Shown here in pieces: positions 47,169 through 59,237 of a stretch of 64,000 nt of DNA (its first letter is position 1; the number at the start of each line of letters is the position of its first letter). A program made the translations under genes and the position numbers. The stretch comes from Adiantum capillus-veneris. Taxonomy: Eukaryota > Streptophyta > Polypodiopsida > Polypodiales > Pteridaceae. Location of the stretch: positions 108,579,141-108,643,140 of the forward strand of contig CM043942.1 in the NCBI GenBank assembly GCA_014529385.2, in the 5' to 3' direction. Below the pieces are notes generated by a model. The model made no database searches. It was not told the origin of the DNA and saw nothing but the letters and a program-made list of their open reading frames with translations.

Positions 47169-50100
47169 ATGCACTTACGCTCTGGGCGGGTGCTAGAACA
47201 CGAGCATATTGAGGGTGCCTCTGTTCATACGGACACCCATTACCCATCCACGATAAGCTCTAGACCCTCAGCGGGGACACAAGGTAGCACCACCCAAGAC
47301 CCTAAAATAGCCGCTAGTGATTCCTCCTCCGACTCAGAAATCATGGAGGCATACCCTACCCAAAACACTGAGAGAGAAGGCCATGCACCTCCCGAAGCTC
47401 CACAGCCTAGTACTAGTATGTTTAGCCGTTTCATGGAAACATTAGGTAGAGCTACTCGCTCGGAACCTGATGCAAATGAAGCACATGAAGGGGGTGGGGA
47501 AGTGGACTCTCCTTTCACATCGCACGTGGACCCCACACCCCCAAAGAGTGTCCATGTGGATTACCTGCCAACTTCTTACCAAGAAGGCCCTGTTGAGCTG
47601 CCTCCTTCAGAAGTTCCCTCTAGAGTACCGTTGGTGACAAGTAAAACCACGGGGAGCAACATTGCTTCTACCTCACAAGAAACCGTTAACACGTCGACTC
47701 TAGAAGGATTGTTCATTAATGATCATTGGACATACGACCTCCACACTGAGGTGTTGACGGATCTACACTCTGGCCACGCCTACCATGTAGGATGGATAGA
47801 GATTGTACAATCCACCTCTAGTGCCACGAGCATCGAAGATCAACAGAAAATGATCTGTAATGTTATCCATGGCATTATTCAATCAGAAAGGCAAAACCGA
47901 GGGGTAAATATACTCTCAACTGGCCCCATGAGATTTTTGGATACGAGCAAGGCTCAACAGCCTACTCTATCACAAATGGAGACTCCTCTAATGAGCCCCA
48001 TGGACCCATCTTACGTCATTTCACCTGGGGTCTCTATGCAATCTGAGCCTCCGAGCGAAAACTTTAGCTTCCCTAACTTGGCTCAACCCTCTATCAAGGA
48101 AAACACAGTGCTCACTCCAGGGATAAGCCTGACAGAGAATGTACCAATGACATCTACGGTTAGCGCAGTGCCACTACCTAGTGTCGTAGTACCTAATGTG
48201 GGGCCTCGACCGTATGTTCCTCTAGCCCCTTATGCACACATGGCCCCCACACCTCCAATTGTACCACTTGCTTATGCTCCTCGAGTACCGCTCCCTAGCT
48301 CTTACCCGAGTGGACCTTTGCCCGGTTATGTTCCATATCCTGCATCATCCACACATATGCCAAGACCGGTACCCGTTCCTCTCCCACATATGATTCCAAG
48401 AGTACCTCCACCGGCCCTGCCTCCTCACATAGGTGACTTGGCAGCGTTTGCTCAAACCATAGGTTGATCTATCGCGGAAAATATGCGTCACGCATCTGAT
48501 AGAGAGCCTAGAAGTAAGGCAGTACAAATTGCCAAACTCACGCAAAAATTCAATGGGGACGAAGATGCTAGGAAACACATTGAAGTGTTTGAACAAGTAT
48601 GTGATTCCTTAGGGGAACGCAACGAACTACATAAGTGCAATGCCTTAAGCTTGACATTAAGTGGGAACGCTGGAGATTGGTATAGAACCCTAAGGGTGGA
48701 CGAGAAAAAAATCTACCCTACCCTTCGAAGGTTGTTTCTGAAGGAGTACATACGAGAAGGTGTGCTTTGGGGTGTAGCATCTCAGCTACAGAAGGCCGAA
48801 CGTAAGGAAGGAGAGTCAGTAAGGGACTTCATTAGTCGTCTAAAGCACTTAAACTCTCGCTGCCCTGTAAATGAGCGCTTCAACAATAACCAACTGCTTG
48901 ATCGATTCATTCGAGGGTTGAGGAATGAAGGAATCTATAATGGACTAGTGATTAGAGGTATCACAACCTGGGAAGATGTCACTGCCAATGCAATCCAATT
49001 AGAGGACAACTTGGTGATAGCAGGCATGACGGTGTCTACTGACACGAGATCCACTAGCTCACAAGCCATTGAGTATGAAACCATGACTGCAAAGCCCATT
49101 GCCAATGAGCCAAAGGTATTTGAGACATTCTTGACAGACCTCACCAAGGCAATCCAAGAGTCTCTTAAGGATAATCGACCCCCTCAAAATAGTCACATGT
49201 ATCCAAGAAGGGAGCAACAATGGTGTTCCATTTGCTTAGGTCCACATAGCACTAGTGAGTGCCCAACGTTTAGAGTAAAATTTAATGGAACTTGCAACGC
49301 ATGTGGTAGGTATGGTCACCAAGCTAAGGATTGTTTAATGATCAAACGTATGATGGCAAATAGACCACCTGTAGCCTGGACGGATGCGCCTCGAGCTCCT
49401 GTATTGATGCCTACTCCACCTGTTGAGCAACTACCGCAACACATGGTCCCTAGATCTCAAAATGTTGTACAAACTACACCGCTACCACCTCCTGTGCTAG
49501 GACCGCAGCCCTCGCATCCAAGAGTCCGCCCTATGAACCAAGTGGGTTGCGAGCCATCAAATGCTTATGCAGATGGCTGTGAGGAGGAAATAGACACTAG
49601 TATTGCCTACGGACTTGATACATTGGAAGAGTGTCCTATATACTACATGGAAGATTGTTGGGGGCAAGTCAAGCCGGTTTATCAAGCTGCTGCTCTCGCA
49701 TCCAGAGGTCAAAATATCAACACCCAGGCTAGGAGGCCACCTCTTCAATGCTACGAGTGTGGTGGACCACATCGAGTAGCGGAGTGCCCTATTAGGCTGC
49801 AAAAGAATGCTGCACAGATGCAAATGAATCAAGGGAGCACGTCTACAATGCCAATACTCACATGTAATCGTTGTGGCATAGATCACTTGATTGCCCAATG
49901 CCCCTATAACCCAAATGCGCCTAAAATCACACCCCTGAATTTGGTCGAAATTGCTAGTGTGACATCGCCAATACCACCCGTCGCACCTACTTATGCGATT
50001 ACACGGTCCATGCTTCAAGGGCCAGGCCATATCCTCGAAGAGAGAGATACCGCATCAGTTATCCAAGCAAAGAAAAAGAAGACACGAAGGAAGAAGTCGC

Positions 50101-52349
50101 AGAATACGGAAAATTCAAAGCCAAGTTCCAAAACAAACATAGGAATAGGAGATGACCCCGTGTATATGAATGACCTCGAGGATGATTCAGATTCAATCGA
50201 GACAATGGAGACTAGAACCAATACCAAAAAGGGAAAGACCGACAAAGAAAACCGTAACATGGAACCAAATGGAAACCGAATAAGAGAAAACCATAAAGAG
50301 CCTCTGAAAACACCACAAGTGTTTCCAAATCCAATCCAAGACCCCCCAGATAAACCGCAGGGGCAAAAAGGGAAGAATCGTAAAAAGAAGATTGGGACGT
50401 ACCCAAACCCAGTAGATGAGATTGAGCAGGTGAAACTTCTAAGAGGTTTAGTGGAGGAGACTCAAAGGAAACTAGAACCAGAACCCATGCATGTCAAAAT
50501 TCATGACACAGTGTTTCCCACGCAAGTTCATCCACCCCACATGAACCATAGACCGTTAGCCATATCTAGTATCATCCAAGAAGGGAGTGAGGACGGGACA
50601 TTAGGAAGTGAGCATACACCTTTCTTGTTGGAAAGGATGTTTAACGAAGGAATACCTGATCCCATTGAGGAATATGAGATTCCATCCTCACCAGTTCCTA
50701 GTCAAGGACCTACACCCTGCAAGACGCCAATGAATATTGCCAAACTAGTGGACTTCATGTCTTCTGAGGTCCGAACCACGATCATAGCAAAGCTGTATGG
50801 AGATCCTGAGTTATTCCTTGCACTTCAAGCATTCCTTAACGGAGAGCTACGAACGGGATTACTGCAGTTTGCGCAACCAAATAGGCCTGACTCGATTATG
50901 ATTGATGAGGAAAATCATGTGCAATCACTTGACTTAGATGGACACGAGTCTGTGATCGAGGTACCCATTAACGAATTAGGGCAGTATTTTGAAGGCGACG
51001 AGTCTAATGCGACCCTACCCATCACTACCAAGGGATTAACTATAAAGGGAATTCTTGATGGTGGTGCGGGAGTTAGCATCGTTACAAAAGATTGTTGGGA
51101 ATCCATGGGAAAACCCCGCCTCAGTGTTACTAACATTGTGGTAAAGATGGAAAATGGTACCATAGCCAAACCTATGGGGATGCTCAAGGATCTTAAGATC
51201 AAAGTTCTAGGATACAAGGTACGACATACGTTCATTGTAATGGATTTCTCTAAACACCTTATGTCATTTGAGATGATTTTAGGACGACCATTCATGAGGG
51301 AAGCACAAATGGTTCATGATTGGTCTAAAAATCATGTCTATTTGCAATTCCAAGACTCTGTCCTTAGAGTGGATTTGGTGATTGGTAAGGTACACCCCTT
51401 AGGGAGTAAAACCATTATTGATCATCGCTCTGACACCACAGTTCACTCGGCCCCACTACAATATTGTTACACTTGTAAGAAGGATACAGACATTGGCCAA
51501 GATTCTCCTTATATGGATATCCTACATGGGATGACTAAGTCGGACAATGTGGATTGGGTCCACCTAGCATCAACCATAGACACTTGGGGAAATAGGGGGA
51601 CGACCTGGGTAACACCTGAGGGGGATGAAATGCCTATACCCTTAAATATGCTACAAGCAATGCATATCGCTTCTGACAAGACTCATCCTAATGTAACGAA
51701 GAAAACATACAAGTGGGTCCCTAAAGCTTCTTTAGTGACCATAGCTAGTGCTAAAAAACAGAAGCCTTGTAAGAAACGTACCACTCGCTCCAAGAAAAGT
51801 AAGAAAATGTCGCGATGGATCCCTAAACGACTATTGGAAGCCCAAGGCTACTATCAAGGAAATGATCAAATCTGGGTGCCAAAACGTAGATTGTGCTCTT
51901 ACCTATCACCTGACCCAAGTGAGCCCAATCCCGTAGCTCCAAAACGAATCAATGATCGCGGAAAGGAAAAAATCACAGAATGCTACACACCCGCTCCCGA
52001 GCTAGTTTGGGTACCAAAGAAAGAACGATTTGTTCCACCTAGCTCAGGAAGGGGGGAGTCCCATGAAGCTTCTAGCTCCTCATGTAATGCATCCATAGAG
52101 GTAAAAGCTTCTCCACAGCCTCCACCTACAATAGTGGACCTCCATGAAGCTACAAAGGAATCCACACCTCCCAGTGTTCAAGAATCACCTGATGAACCAC
52201 TTCAAGTTCGATCCTGGGAGAGTACCTTACCACCGTTGCAACTTGACGAGGCACCTAGGGTAATAGAAAACTACTGGCAAAAATCCTCACCTATTACCAA
52301 CTGGAACAATTGGTTTCAAAGGGTGACAAGCTCATTTCAAACGGTATGA
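47169..52349 (+). pseudogene. gag: Element 2 Gag-protease-tail polyprotein (one in-frame stop)
   Basis: This is one 1727-codon frame from ATG 47169 (MHLRSGRVLE) to TGA 52349, interrupted only by TGA at 48465-48467 (CGA in element 1). It has the same order as element 1: Pro/Ser-rich N-terminus, gag domain (about 48,570-49,010), knuckles CSICLGPHSTSEC, CNACGRYGHQAKDC, CYECGGPHRVAEC and CNRCGIDHLIAQC, then protease (ILDGGAGVSIVTK ... MILGRPFMREAQMVHDW). At PLNMLQAMHIASDK|THPN the frame jumps to the post-integrase tail with YKWVPKASL, RWIPKRLL, QIWVPKRRL and VWVPKKERF, and ends NWFQRVTSSFQTV. Loss of the acidic linker, RT, RNase H, integrase and second protease without frame loss suggests that the fused protein was made. 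Confidence 0.85.
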
Positions 52350-52356
52350 TCTACCC

Positions 52357-52370
52357 AAGGAAGGGGGGAG
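52357..52370 (+). other. Element 2 internal polypurine tract
   Basis: AAGGAAGGGGGGAG followed by TGTTTGCTGACA, 7 bases after the stop codon. It is identical to the site in element 1. Confidence 0.6.
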
Positions 52371-53970
52371 TGTTTGCTGACAGTCATCATTCACTTGCTT
52401 CCCTCTCAACCTTTTTTCCCTGACCTCTTAATCTCCAATCTTAGGGAATGTACATATAAAGCTTTATACTCACAAAAAAAATAAAAATAAAGAGCAAGAG
52501 CAATTAGCAAACGAGTATGCACATTAAAGTCAAAACATTGACTCAGACCTACACATGTCACATCTGGTACAGTGAAACGGAAACCTACGCCATAAAACAC
52601 CTTCGATCCTCATCACTTGAGTGATGGAGGGTAAGGTAATATTAGTACGATAGGAGTGTTTCTGTTTTAGAGTTGAGAGATTAGCGAAGTTATCTTTTCC
52701 CACTAATGTGCCTCCTAGAGGTATTGTTTGTGTTTCATAGTGTGTACAGGAGCGTGTTGCTATTGATAGGATTTGGACCTTCATGGAACCTTTCTCTCGT
52801 TCACACTTCAAATCAAGCGCGACCATCAACACAAACAGGTGTTTCTTATCCATTAGCATTGCCCTTATCTTTTTGCATCTATGATTGTCTGCTTTGATTG
52901 TGATTGGTAGCATAATATTCAGCGCATTTGCTTAGTATCAAACATTTAATTCAATGTAATGTTTTGTCATAATCACTTGTCTAGGTTTAAAAATCAAGCA
53001 GTCCGACTAAGCTAGTTTGACCAAGCTAGATATTAGAAATCTTCTCTTAATACCATGGGGAATGCCTTCCTAATAAGCAATGGTTACTTAGGTTCTTAAT
53101 CCGATTTAGGCAGCATTGTATGAAATGTACTAGGGCTTTCTAGTGGGCTTAACCCTATTGACCTTTAGCTTAAGTATTATAAAGGGAGTTTACTAATGTG
53201 ATGAGCCTGGGGAGGATAACAGTGTTATATGACCCCCCAAAGTTACAAAATTAAAATGTTGAAAATGAACAAACAAAAAATCAAAGTGCCACAATGTAAA
53301 ATTTTAAGCTGGAAGAGAAATCTCAGCTTTATTTGGTACTTCACTCACATGTATTGCCTATGGTACTAGAGCCCTAGAGGTTCCCAGCGTGGGCGCTTTT
53401 CCTTGAAAAGCAAAAAACCCAAGGCATACAAAATAAGCACACACATCATAATTGAATCAATGTGAAAAGACTTTGGGGGGTCAAAGAAAAAGTAATCAGT
53501 CAGGCGATGATTTCATGAGAAATTCCTTTTATGGTAGCTTAACTACAAGGTTTTCTAGATATAGCCTCTAGTCAGCCCTCGAACATCAATACTTGGCTCT
53601 CGCGATTAAACAACTTAATTGACCACAGATAATTAAGAAGCTTTCCCATGGTATTAATATTCGATCTCTAGTGCCTTTCGACCGTCAAATTAGCGACCCC
53701 AGACTTGTTTAATTTTCTACCTTTACATCTGTTTATGCATTTGATTACATTGCAATTTAATGTTCATTGCTAACAAATTGTTTGAAATTCTTTTACCAAT
53801 CAATTTGTCTACCTAAAACTGCATATGCTTTTTAAGATAATGCCATTACTGTGCCAATGTTGTTTGATTTTGCAGTGACTGAAGAAGGCTAAGGACATTC
53901 ATCTCAAATGCTCTTCCACCTCGACGACCCAGCTTCAACTCAATAGCTTCCGAGGACGGAATCTACATCA
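52371..53970 (+). other. Element 2 3' non-coding region
   Basis: It begins with a weakened TATA-like site (GTACATATAAAGC near 52,448). About 190 bases (52,500-52,690) have no counterpart in element 1 and sit where its accessory ORF would be. From there to the PPT it is collinear with element 1. No gene was recognised. Confidence 0.7.
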
Positions 53971-53982
53971 GGAAGGGGGGCA
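53971..53982 (+). other. Element 2 polypurine tract
   Basis: GGAAGGGGGGCA directly before the 3' LTR start at 53983. Confidence 0.88.
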
Positions 53983-54273
53983 TGTTAACCCTCACGGCAC
54001 ACGGACACCCTATGATCTATAAATGTTGTATTATTTAGAGTCAGGTACCGGGCTTGTCGGTCCAATAGGGAAAGGTAGAGTAATCGCCGATGAGAGGCGC
54101 ACTTTAACTTGGACATTCAAGGGATTAGTTGGTTAAGCATGGGCGCCCAAGTGTGAATAGGGTGAGCTCCTATAAAAGCCAACTAAACCTAATTTTTACT
54201 CATTCTCTCATTTGTGCAATAGAAGAGTGCTCTTGCTCCATCTCCATCTCCATCTTCTTCTTCTTCACCTCCT

Positions 54274-54311
<38 letters not shown>

Positions 54312-54561
54312 GGAGAGTGTGTGTGCGATCGAGCATTATGAAGGCACGACGGTGGCGAAGCGGTTGAGCACGGCACGACTGCAGCTTCTTCTTCATCGCG
54401 GCGAGGAATCCACCACAAAGGCGAGCGTAGAGCGGTGAGTGACACACCCTTTGCTCTCTTGAGCTTGCTAGTTTAGGCTTGTTGTGTGCTTGGAGCCGTT
54501 TGTGGCTCGCACACGGTGTATTGGCAAGTCCCTTGCTTCGACAGTGCGGCAAGGAGCGCAC
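53983..54561 (+). repeat. Element 2 3' LTR
   Basis: 579 bp, TGTTAACC...GCGCACA, with TATAAAAG at 54171-54178. It differs from the 5' LTR by about eight transitions, seven of them at CpG sites, and by microsatellite length. The following ACAGG (54562-54566) is the right target duplication. Confidence 0.93.
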
Positions 54562-55600
54562 AACAGGTGTTTCATTGACCAGATTGGGTAGGTTATTCGC
54601 TTCAATTCTCCTCTCATCTAACTCCCGAATCTTTTCTCGTATGAGTATCTCGGTTTTTGGAGTCGTAGGAACTAATGGTTCCATAAGCACTTGAGCGGCT
54701 TGAATGAACTCTTTGCACATCTTTAGCCTCTCTTTCTCATAGCCTGGATGAGGGTACGTTAACCACCTATCCTCTTGGGTCTGGTTAGGGTTCAGCCTTG
54801 CCTCGTAAGCTTTCAGAATTGCATCCAAAGGTTCAACCACCTTGTCTACTAAGACTGACCCTCTTGATGGCAGTTTCGACAGTTTCTTTGCCTCATTGTT
54901 GCCCTTAAGGTCTCTTTTCCTTTGAAGTTGTTCCTCTGTTTTCCGCAATTTGGTTTCCAATGCCGTTTTTCCCTTTTCTCTTTTGGCTTTCATCTTGTTT
55001 CATTTAGCCTTCTAGGATTTTCTAGGGGTTCGGACAGACAAGTTGTCTATCTCTGTTTGGCTGGCTGGGACATTCTTTGCTACCTTATGTGCTTGAGCTC
55101 TAGTGACCGCTTTTGTTGAAATGTTCCATTCTGTTTCTGATCCACTTGAGCTTGGCACAATCCCTATTTTGTTCATGGTTGTTTTTCCTTTGTTTTTGGG
55201 GGTTTTTTGGGCAGTGTGGAATAAGATGGTCAGTCGTGCATCCATCACAGAATCCAAAAAATTCCACCCGCTCTCCTTTGTTTGGACACACTCTAGCCCA
55301 ATGATCACCGCCACATTCATAGCGTGGTCCTACAGGTGGTGGGGAAGCTTGTGGAGCTCCCATCGGTTGTCCTGTTCTAGGAGGGTAGCCTATAGGTTTG
55401 TAGCCCTGATTTTCCATAAACATGAGCATATTCTCATCGACCAAGTAATGATTTTTGTTTGGTTGTGTTATGTATGAGGGCTCGGGCATTTCTTCCGGAT
55501 TTATCCATGGATTATGTCCCTCTGGAGCATATGCATTCCTATCAATTTCCCTTTCATAAGTATGGTTTGAATCTTCTCGGTATGAGACTACCTGGATCAT
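54562..55600 (-). pseudogene. Element 3 Gag C-terminal part
   Basis: 55600-55100 encodes a Pro/Asn-rich stretch and two knuckles. One is RYECGGDHWARVC, where the first Cys is changed to Arg, and the other is CDGCTTDHLIPHC (CX2CX3HX4C, the same unusual spacing as in element 1). After a frame change, 54993-54562 encodes a Lys/Glu-rich helical linker (KTALETKLRKTEEQLQRKRD ... KTEILIREKIRELDERRIEA) that continues at 45,562 beyond the element 2 insertion. The gag capsid domain, PBS and 5' LTR of element 3 are not recognisable upstream of 55,600. Confidence 0.75.
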
Positions 55601-55790
55601 ACTATGATCAGAAGGTGGTCATTAGGAAAAATATGGACTCTCCTAGGGCCCTTTTGATTAGGGAAGGGTTAGTGGAGGACCAATGAGAGGGCTCTTGGGA
55701 TATTACCTATAGCCTAAGGAGAGATAGGGGGGCAGCCTATTTGTCCCCCTCTTCAATGCTTGATTCCTAGAGAGAAAGGGGAGGTGGATT

Positions 55791-55816
55791 GGGGGGGGGG
55801 GGGGGGGGGGGGGGGG
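55791..55816. repeat. Poly-G run
   Basis: An uninterrupted G run of about 26 bases. It is a G-quadruplex candidate and also a frequent site of assembly error. Confidence 0.95.
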
Positions 55817-55989
55817 TAAAAAGTGGGAAAGAGGTGTCATAAAGCCTAGAGAGGAACCCTTGACAAAAAGGGACCCCAAAAGAAAAATTGCGTAGGTCAA
55901 AAAACCCTAAAAAATTGAAATTTTTGAAAAGTCTCAAAAATGACCATTTCCCCTCCAAAATTGCCCAAAACATAACCAAACATCAAAAA

Positions 55990-56470
55990 GTCACTTTTTC
56001 TCTCCCTCTCTCTCTCCCACACTCTTCTTTGCCCTGCTCCCTCCCCTCCCCTCACTCTCTCTGTGCAGTCAACCCCACCATAGCCAAAAGCTCACTCTCC
56101 ATCTTCTCTAGCTCTCCCTCCCCTCTCCCCTCCATTCTCTATGTGATGTGCAGCCCACCATAGCCCAAAGCTCATCACTATCCTCCTCTTCAGCTGTCCC
56201 CCCTCCCTCTCCTCACACTCTCTACAGTCAACCCCACCATAGTCAAATGCTCACTCTCCATCCTCTCTAGCTCTCCCTCCCCTCACCCCTCCATTCTCCA
56301 CAATGCAGCCCACCATAGCCCAAAGCTCATCACTATCCCACCATAGTCAAGATCTCACTCTCCATCCTCTCTATCTGTCCCTTTCTCCCCTTCATTCTCT
56401 CTGTACTGTGTAGACCTCACTATCCTTCTCCCCAACCCTCAACCCCCTCCCCCTTCCCAATCTCTCTCTG
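55990..56470. repeat. Pyrimidine-rich tandem repeats, unit about 150 bp
   Basis: The blocks cagtcaaccccaccatag, then gctcactctccatc, ctctagctctccctcccctc and cccaccatagcccaaagctc appear at about 56066-56195 and again at about 56226-56335, with a partial third copy to about 56390. No coding potential was recognised. Confidence 0.8.
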
Positions 56471-56696
56471 CTGTGTGGCCACCCGACCTCTTCCCAAGAA
56501 TGTCCACCCATACCACGCATAGACGGCCCAAGTTTGAGATACAAATGTTCATACTGCACAACACAAAGAGCTCGAAGGTGGAATGGATCCCACAGGTATT
56601 TAGCAAGGATCATGGGTCTACATGCAACCATTCAGTGTTGTTCCTCATGGAGTACAATGTCGAGGCATACTGGAACGCCATTGGAAGTGAAGACTG

Positions 56697-57312
56697 ATGG
56701 CTTTCAAAACAAAATCCGGAATGGTGGCCATCACTCAACATGTGTATAGTGTAGCTGAGATCCACTTGCAAAGAGATTCAAACCAATTTGCACCTCATTG
56801 TAAGTCTAATGCTAAGTCATCTTATGGATATGTCCTCTTTAATTTGCATGTGTTCATATTTTTTGACACGGTATTTGTGAACGTATTTTTTTATCCAGCT
56901 TACTTGCAAAGCAACCGCTTGAATGCCTCTCAGGTACCTTTATGGTTGTGCATGCTATAGATAAGAACTAATCTATATAACTCAACAATGTATATTAATT
57001 TAAACTATAGTAGCTAACACCATATTTGTCGTATTACAGGATGTTATTGCAGTGGATGCTTGGGCTAAACTTGGTTTGGGGTCAAGTGGAAAGTGCGACT
57101 TTTCCAATCAGAAGATCATTCTAAACAGTATTTGTTTGGTGTGTATACTTGTGGATATGGAGGTCCATGGAGTTATCAATGATGAGACAAGCCTTGCTAA
57201 AATAGCAATTGCCTCAGTCTATATTCCATTCAATGTATTTGATCCAGAACATAACATCCCAAGCTATTATTGTAGCCAAGCTACAAACTTTGTAATGAAA
57301 CTACTTGAATAG
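56697..57312 (+). CDS. Possible two-exon gene remnant, unknown product
   Basis: Exon A (open from 56697 to 56933) ends NRLNASQ before a GT donor at 56934. After 106 bases, an AG acceptor at 57038-57039 starts exon B (57040-57312), which continues in the same phase with DVIAVDAWAKLGLGSSGK and ends at TAG with NFVMKLLE. Joined, this gives about 169 residues with a hydrophobic aromatic segment in exon A and several Cys residues. A related-looking frame lies upstream (56473-56694, FEIQMFILHNTKSSKVEWIP), but a frame change near 56695 separates them. No family was recognised. It could be a decayed host gene or a transposon-carried ORF. Confidence 0.4.
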
Positions 57313-58050
57313 AAAGCAATCTTGTTTCATTACATTTTTGTCCACTAGTTAATCTTCAACTATATGATGTTGTGCTTGTGATCAATTTTTGTTTCATCTA
57401 ATCTTGTATGGGTATTGTGCTTCCTGCCAAATTTTTGGTGCTCATAAGTGAATTGATCAAGTAAATTGATTTTTTGGTAGCAAGTACACCTTTGCAATGT
57501 GCCTGCATGTAGATCTAGTAAGCCATCTAATCTCAAACGTCAGGTTTGATTCATTTTCTATTGTATGAGCACTTAAAGTTTATCTCAAAATGGTGGCAAG
57601 CTTTAAATTCTTAGAAGAATCCCATACTCAAGACTAATCTAAGCAAGATAGATCAATCATATTTCCTTGTGTTGCAGGCATAGACATGAGCCTGCTTTGG
57701 CATTGAACAAACATTTAGTTCATGAGCACTCAGATTTTATCTCAATATATTTGGCAGGCTTCAAATTTTTGACAGAATACACTCAAACCTAATCCAAGAA
57801 AGATAGAGCAATCATATTCCCTCATGTTTGCAAAGCACACACATGAATCCCCTCTTGGCATTGTGCAAACACTTCGTTCTACCTTTGCCATCAATAATGC
57901 AATGGCATGCTATTATGTTATATTTGATATGAATTTGTGTAAGTTCAACCATAAGCTTGTGTTCTTTGAAATCCCCAAGGAACATAGACTATGAAATCAA
58001 AATAAAGAAAAGAGAGCGAACAAACAAGATAGAGATAGGGGATATATATA
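57313..58050. other. No gene recognised
   Basis: AT-rich sequence with an imperfect direct repeat: one block with tcaagactaatctaagcaagatagatcaatcat near 57630 and another with caaacctaatccaagaaagatagagcaatcat near 57783. It may be 3' sequence of the preceding gene remnant. Confidence 0.5.
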
Positions 58051-58240
58051 TATATAGATGGAGGATAAACAGACAGAAAAACAAATAGATATAGATAAAT
58101 ACATTAATAGATAGATAGATAGATAGATAGATAAACTAATAGATAGATACATAAATAGATAGATAGATACACATGCAGATAAAAAACACAAAGATAGATA
58201 AATAGATAGATAACTAGGGATAGAGAGAGAGAGAGAGACC
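58040..58240. repeat. (GATA)n-type interrupted microsatellite
   Basis: Irregular gatagata, atagatac and gataaata units, ending in a short (GA)n run at 58222-58238. Confidence 0.9.
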
Positions 58241-58583
58241 CTTTTGGAACTCAAGGGCATTGCCCCTTTATTGAGGATACACTCTTATGATGGATAAATG
58301 ACATGATACATGGATCAAACCCAAGACAAGTTATTCCTTGGATTGCTTGCTAATTGAGTATGCATCATGCATACTTTGAGCCATCTGTAGCAGAGAATGA
58401 GTAGAGAATGCATCATGCACATGGTGAGCGATCTATAGCCATTTGTAGTAGAGGATGAGTTTGATTTTTCTAGATATATCATATGAGCTATAGTTTTGTA
58501 AAATGCTTCTTTGGATGGATGTTCATGGTTATCTTGTAGGACCAAGGCCACCATGCCCAAAACTAAGCAAGCACAAAGAGTAG

Positions 58584-58791
58584 GAGGCAAGGCAGGGGGT
58601 GCATAGGCCTTGGGAGGCCCAAAGAAAGCCTGCCACAAGGGAGCACATTTGGGCCTTCCATAGGCCTATGCACCCCTGCCACAACGGAGCGCATTTGGGC
58701 CTTCCTTAGACCTATGGAAGGCCCAAATGTGCTCCCTTGTGGCAGGCTTTCTTTGGGCCTCCCAAGGCCTATGCATCCCTTGCCTTGCCTT
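58584..58791. repeat. Long foldback (inverted repeat), about 80-bp arms
   Basis: The left arm 58584-58664 is the reverse complement of 58711-58791. The inner 65 bases (58600-58664 versus 58711-58775) match perfectly, and the outer 16 have few mismatches. Weaker pairing extends to about 58538 and 58837. The 46-base loop holds a partial direct copy of the arm (ctgccacaacggagcgcatt). The transcript would fold into a long hairpin of the kind seen in foldback transposons or young plant miRNA/siRNA loci. Confidence 0.9.
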
Positions 58792-58837
58792 CTATCTGTG
58801 CCAGTTTGCTTTCGCATGGTTGACATGGTCCTACAGG

Positions 58838-59199
58838 ATGTTCAAACTTCACTCAACCATGCAATAATAGCTATCTCATACCATGGCGCGTTGCAAGCCC
58901 CCCTTTGATTTTCAGGATAGTGACCCATAGTGTGTATGCTCTAGTTTTGGTCTCTAAAGAAAAAGGGGGTGCTTTGCTTGGTTGTACAAGACACTTTTTA
59001 GTGTCACAAAGTCCTACTAGTGAAACACAGCTGCCCAAAAGGGAGAGATACAGAGAGAGATAATTTATTCTTAAAGAAGCTACCCATAAAGGAGCCAATA
59101 TTCTATTAGTACAAAACACTACTCTATAAGTTTATGCAAAAAATAATTGATCATACATGGCTAGCTAGCTGAAAGCAAAGAGATATGGGGGGGGGGGGG

Positions 59200-59237
<38 letters not shown>

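Larger units (their letters stand above)
45563..54561 (+). mobile_element. Element 2: young non-autonomous Ty3/gypsy element (Gag-protease-tail)
   Basis: An 8,999-bp element with LTRs at 45563-46146 and 53983-54561, a tRNA-Asp-type PBS, a PPT and ACAGG target duplications. It is nested in element 3, in opposite orientation. It is homologous to element 1 along gag, protease, tail, internal PPT and 3' non-coding region. RT, RNase H, integrase and the second retropepsin are missing through an in-frame deletion (near 51,680), and the accessory ORF region is replaced. By eye the LTRs differ at about eight positions plus microsatellite lengths, so insertion is recent. Mobilisation would need enzymes from a relative such as an intact element 1. 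Confidence 0.93.
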
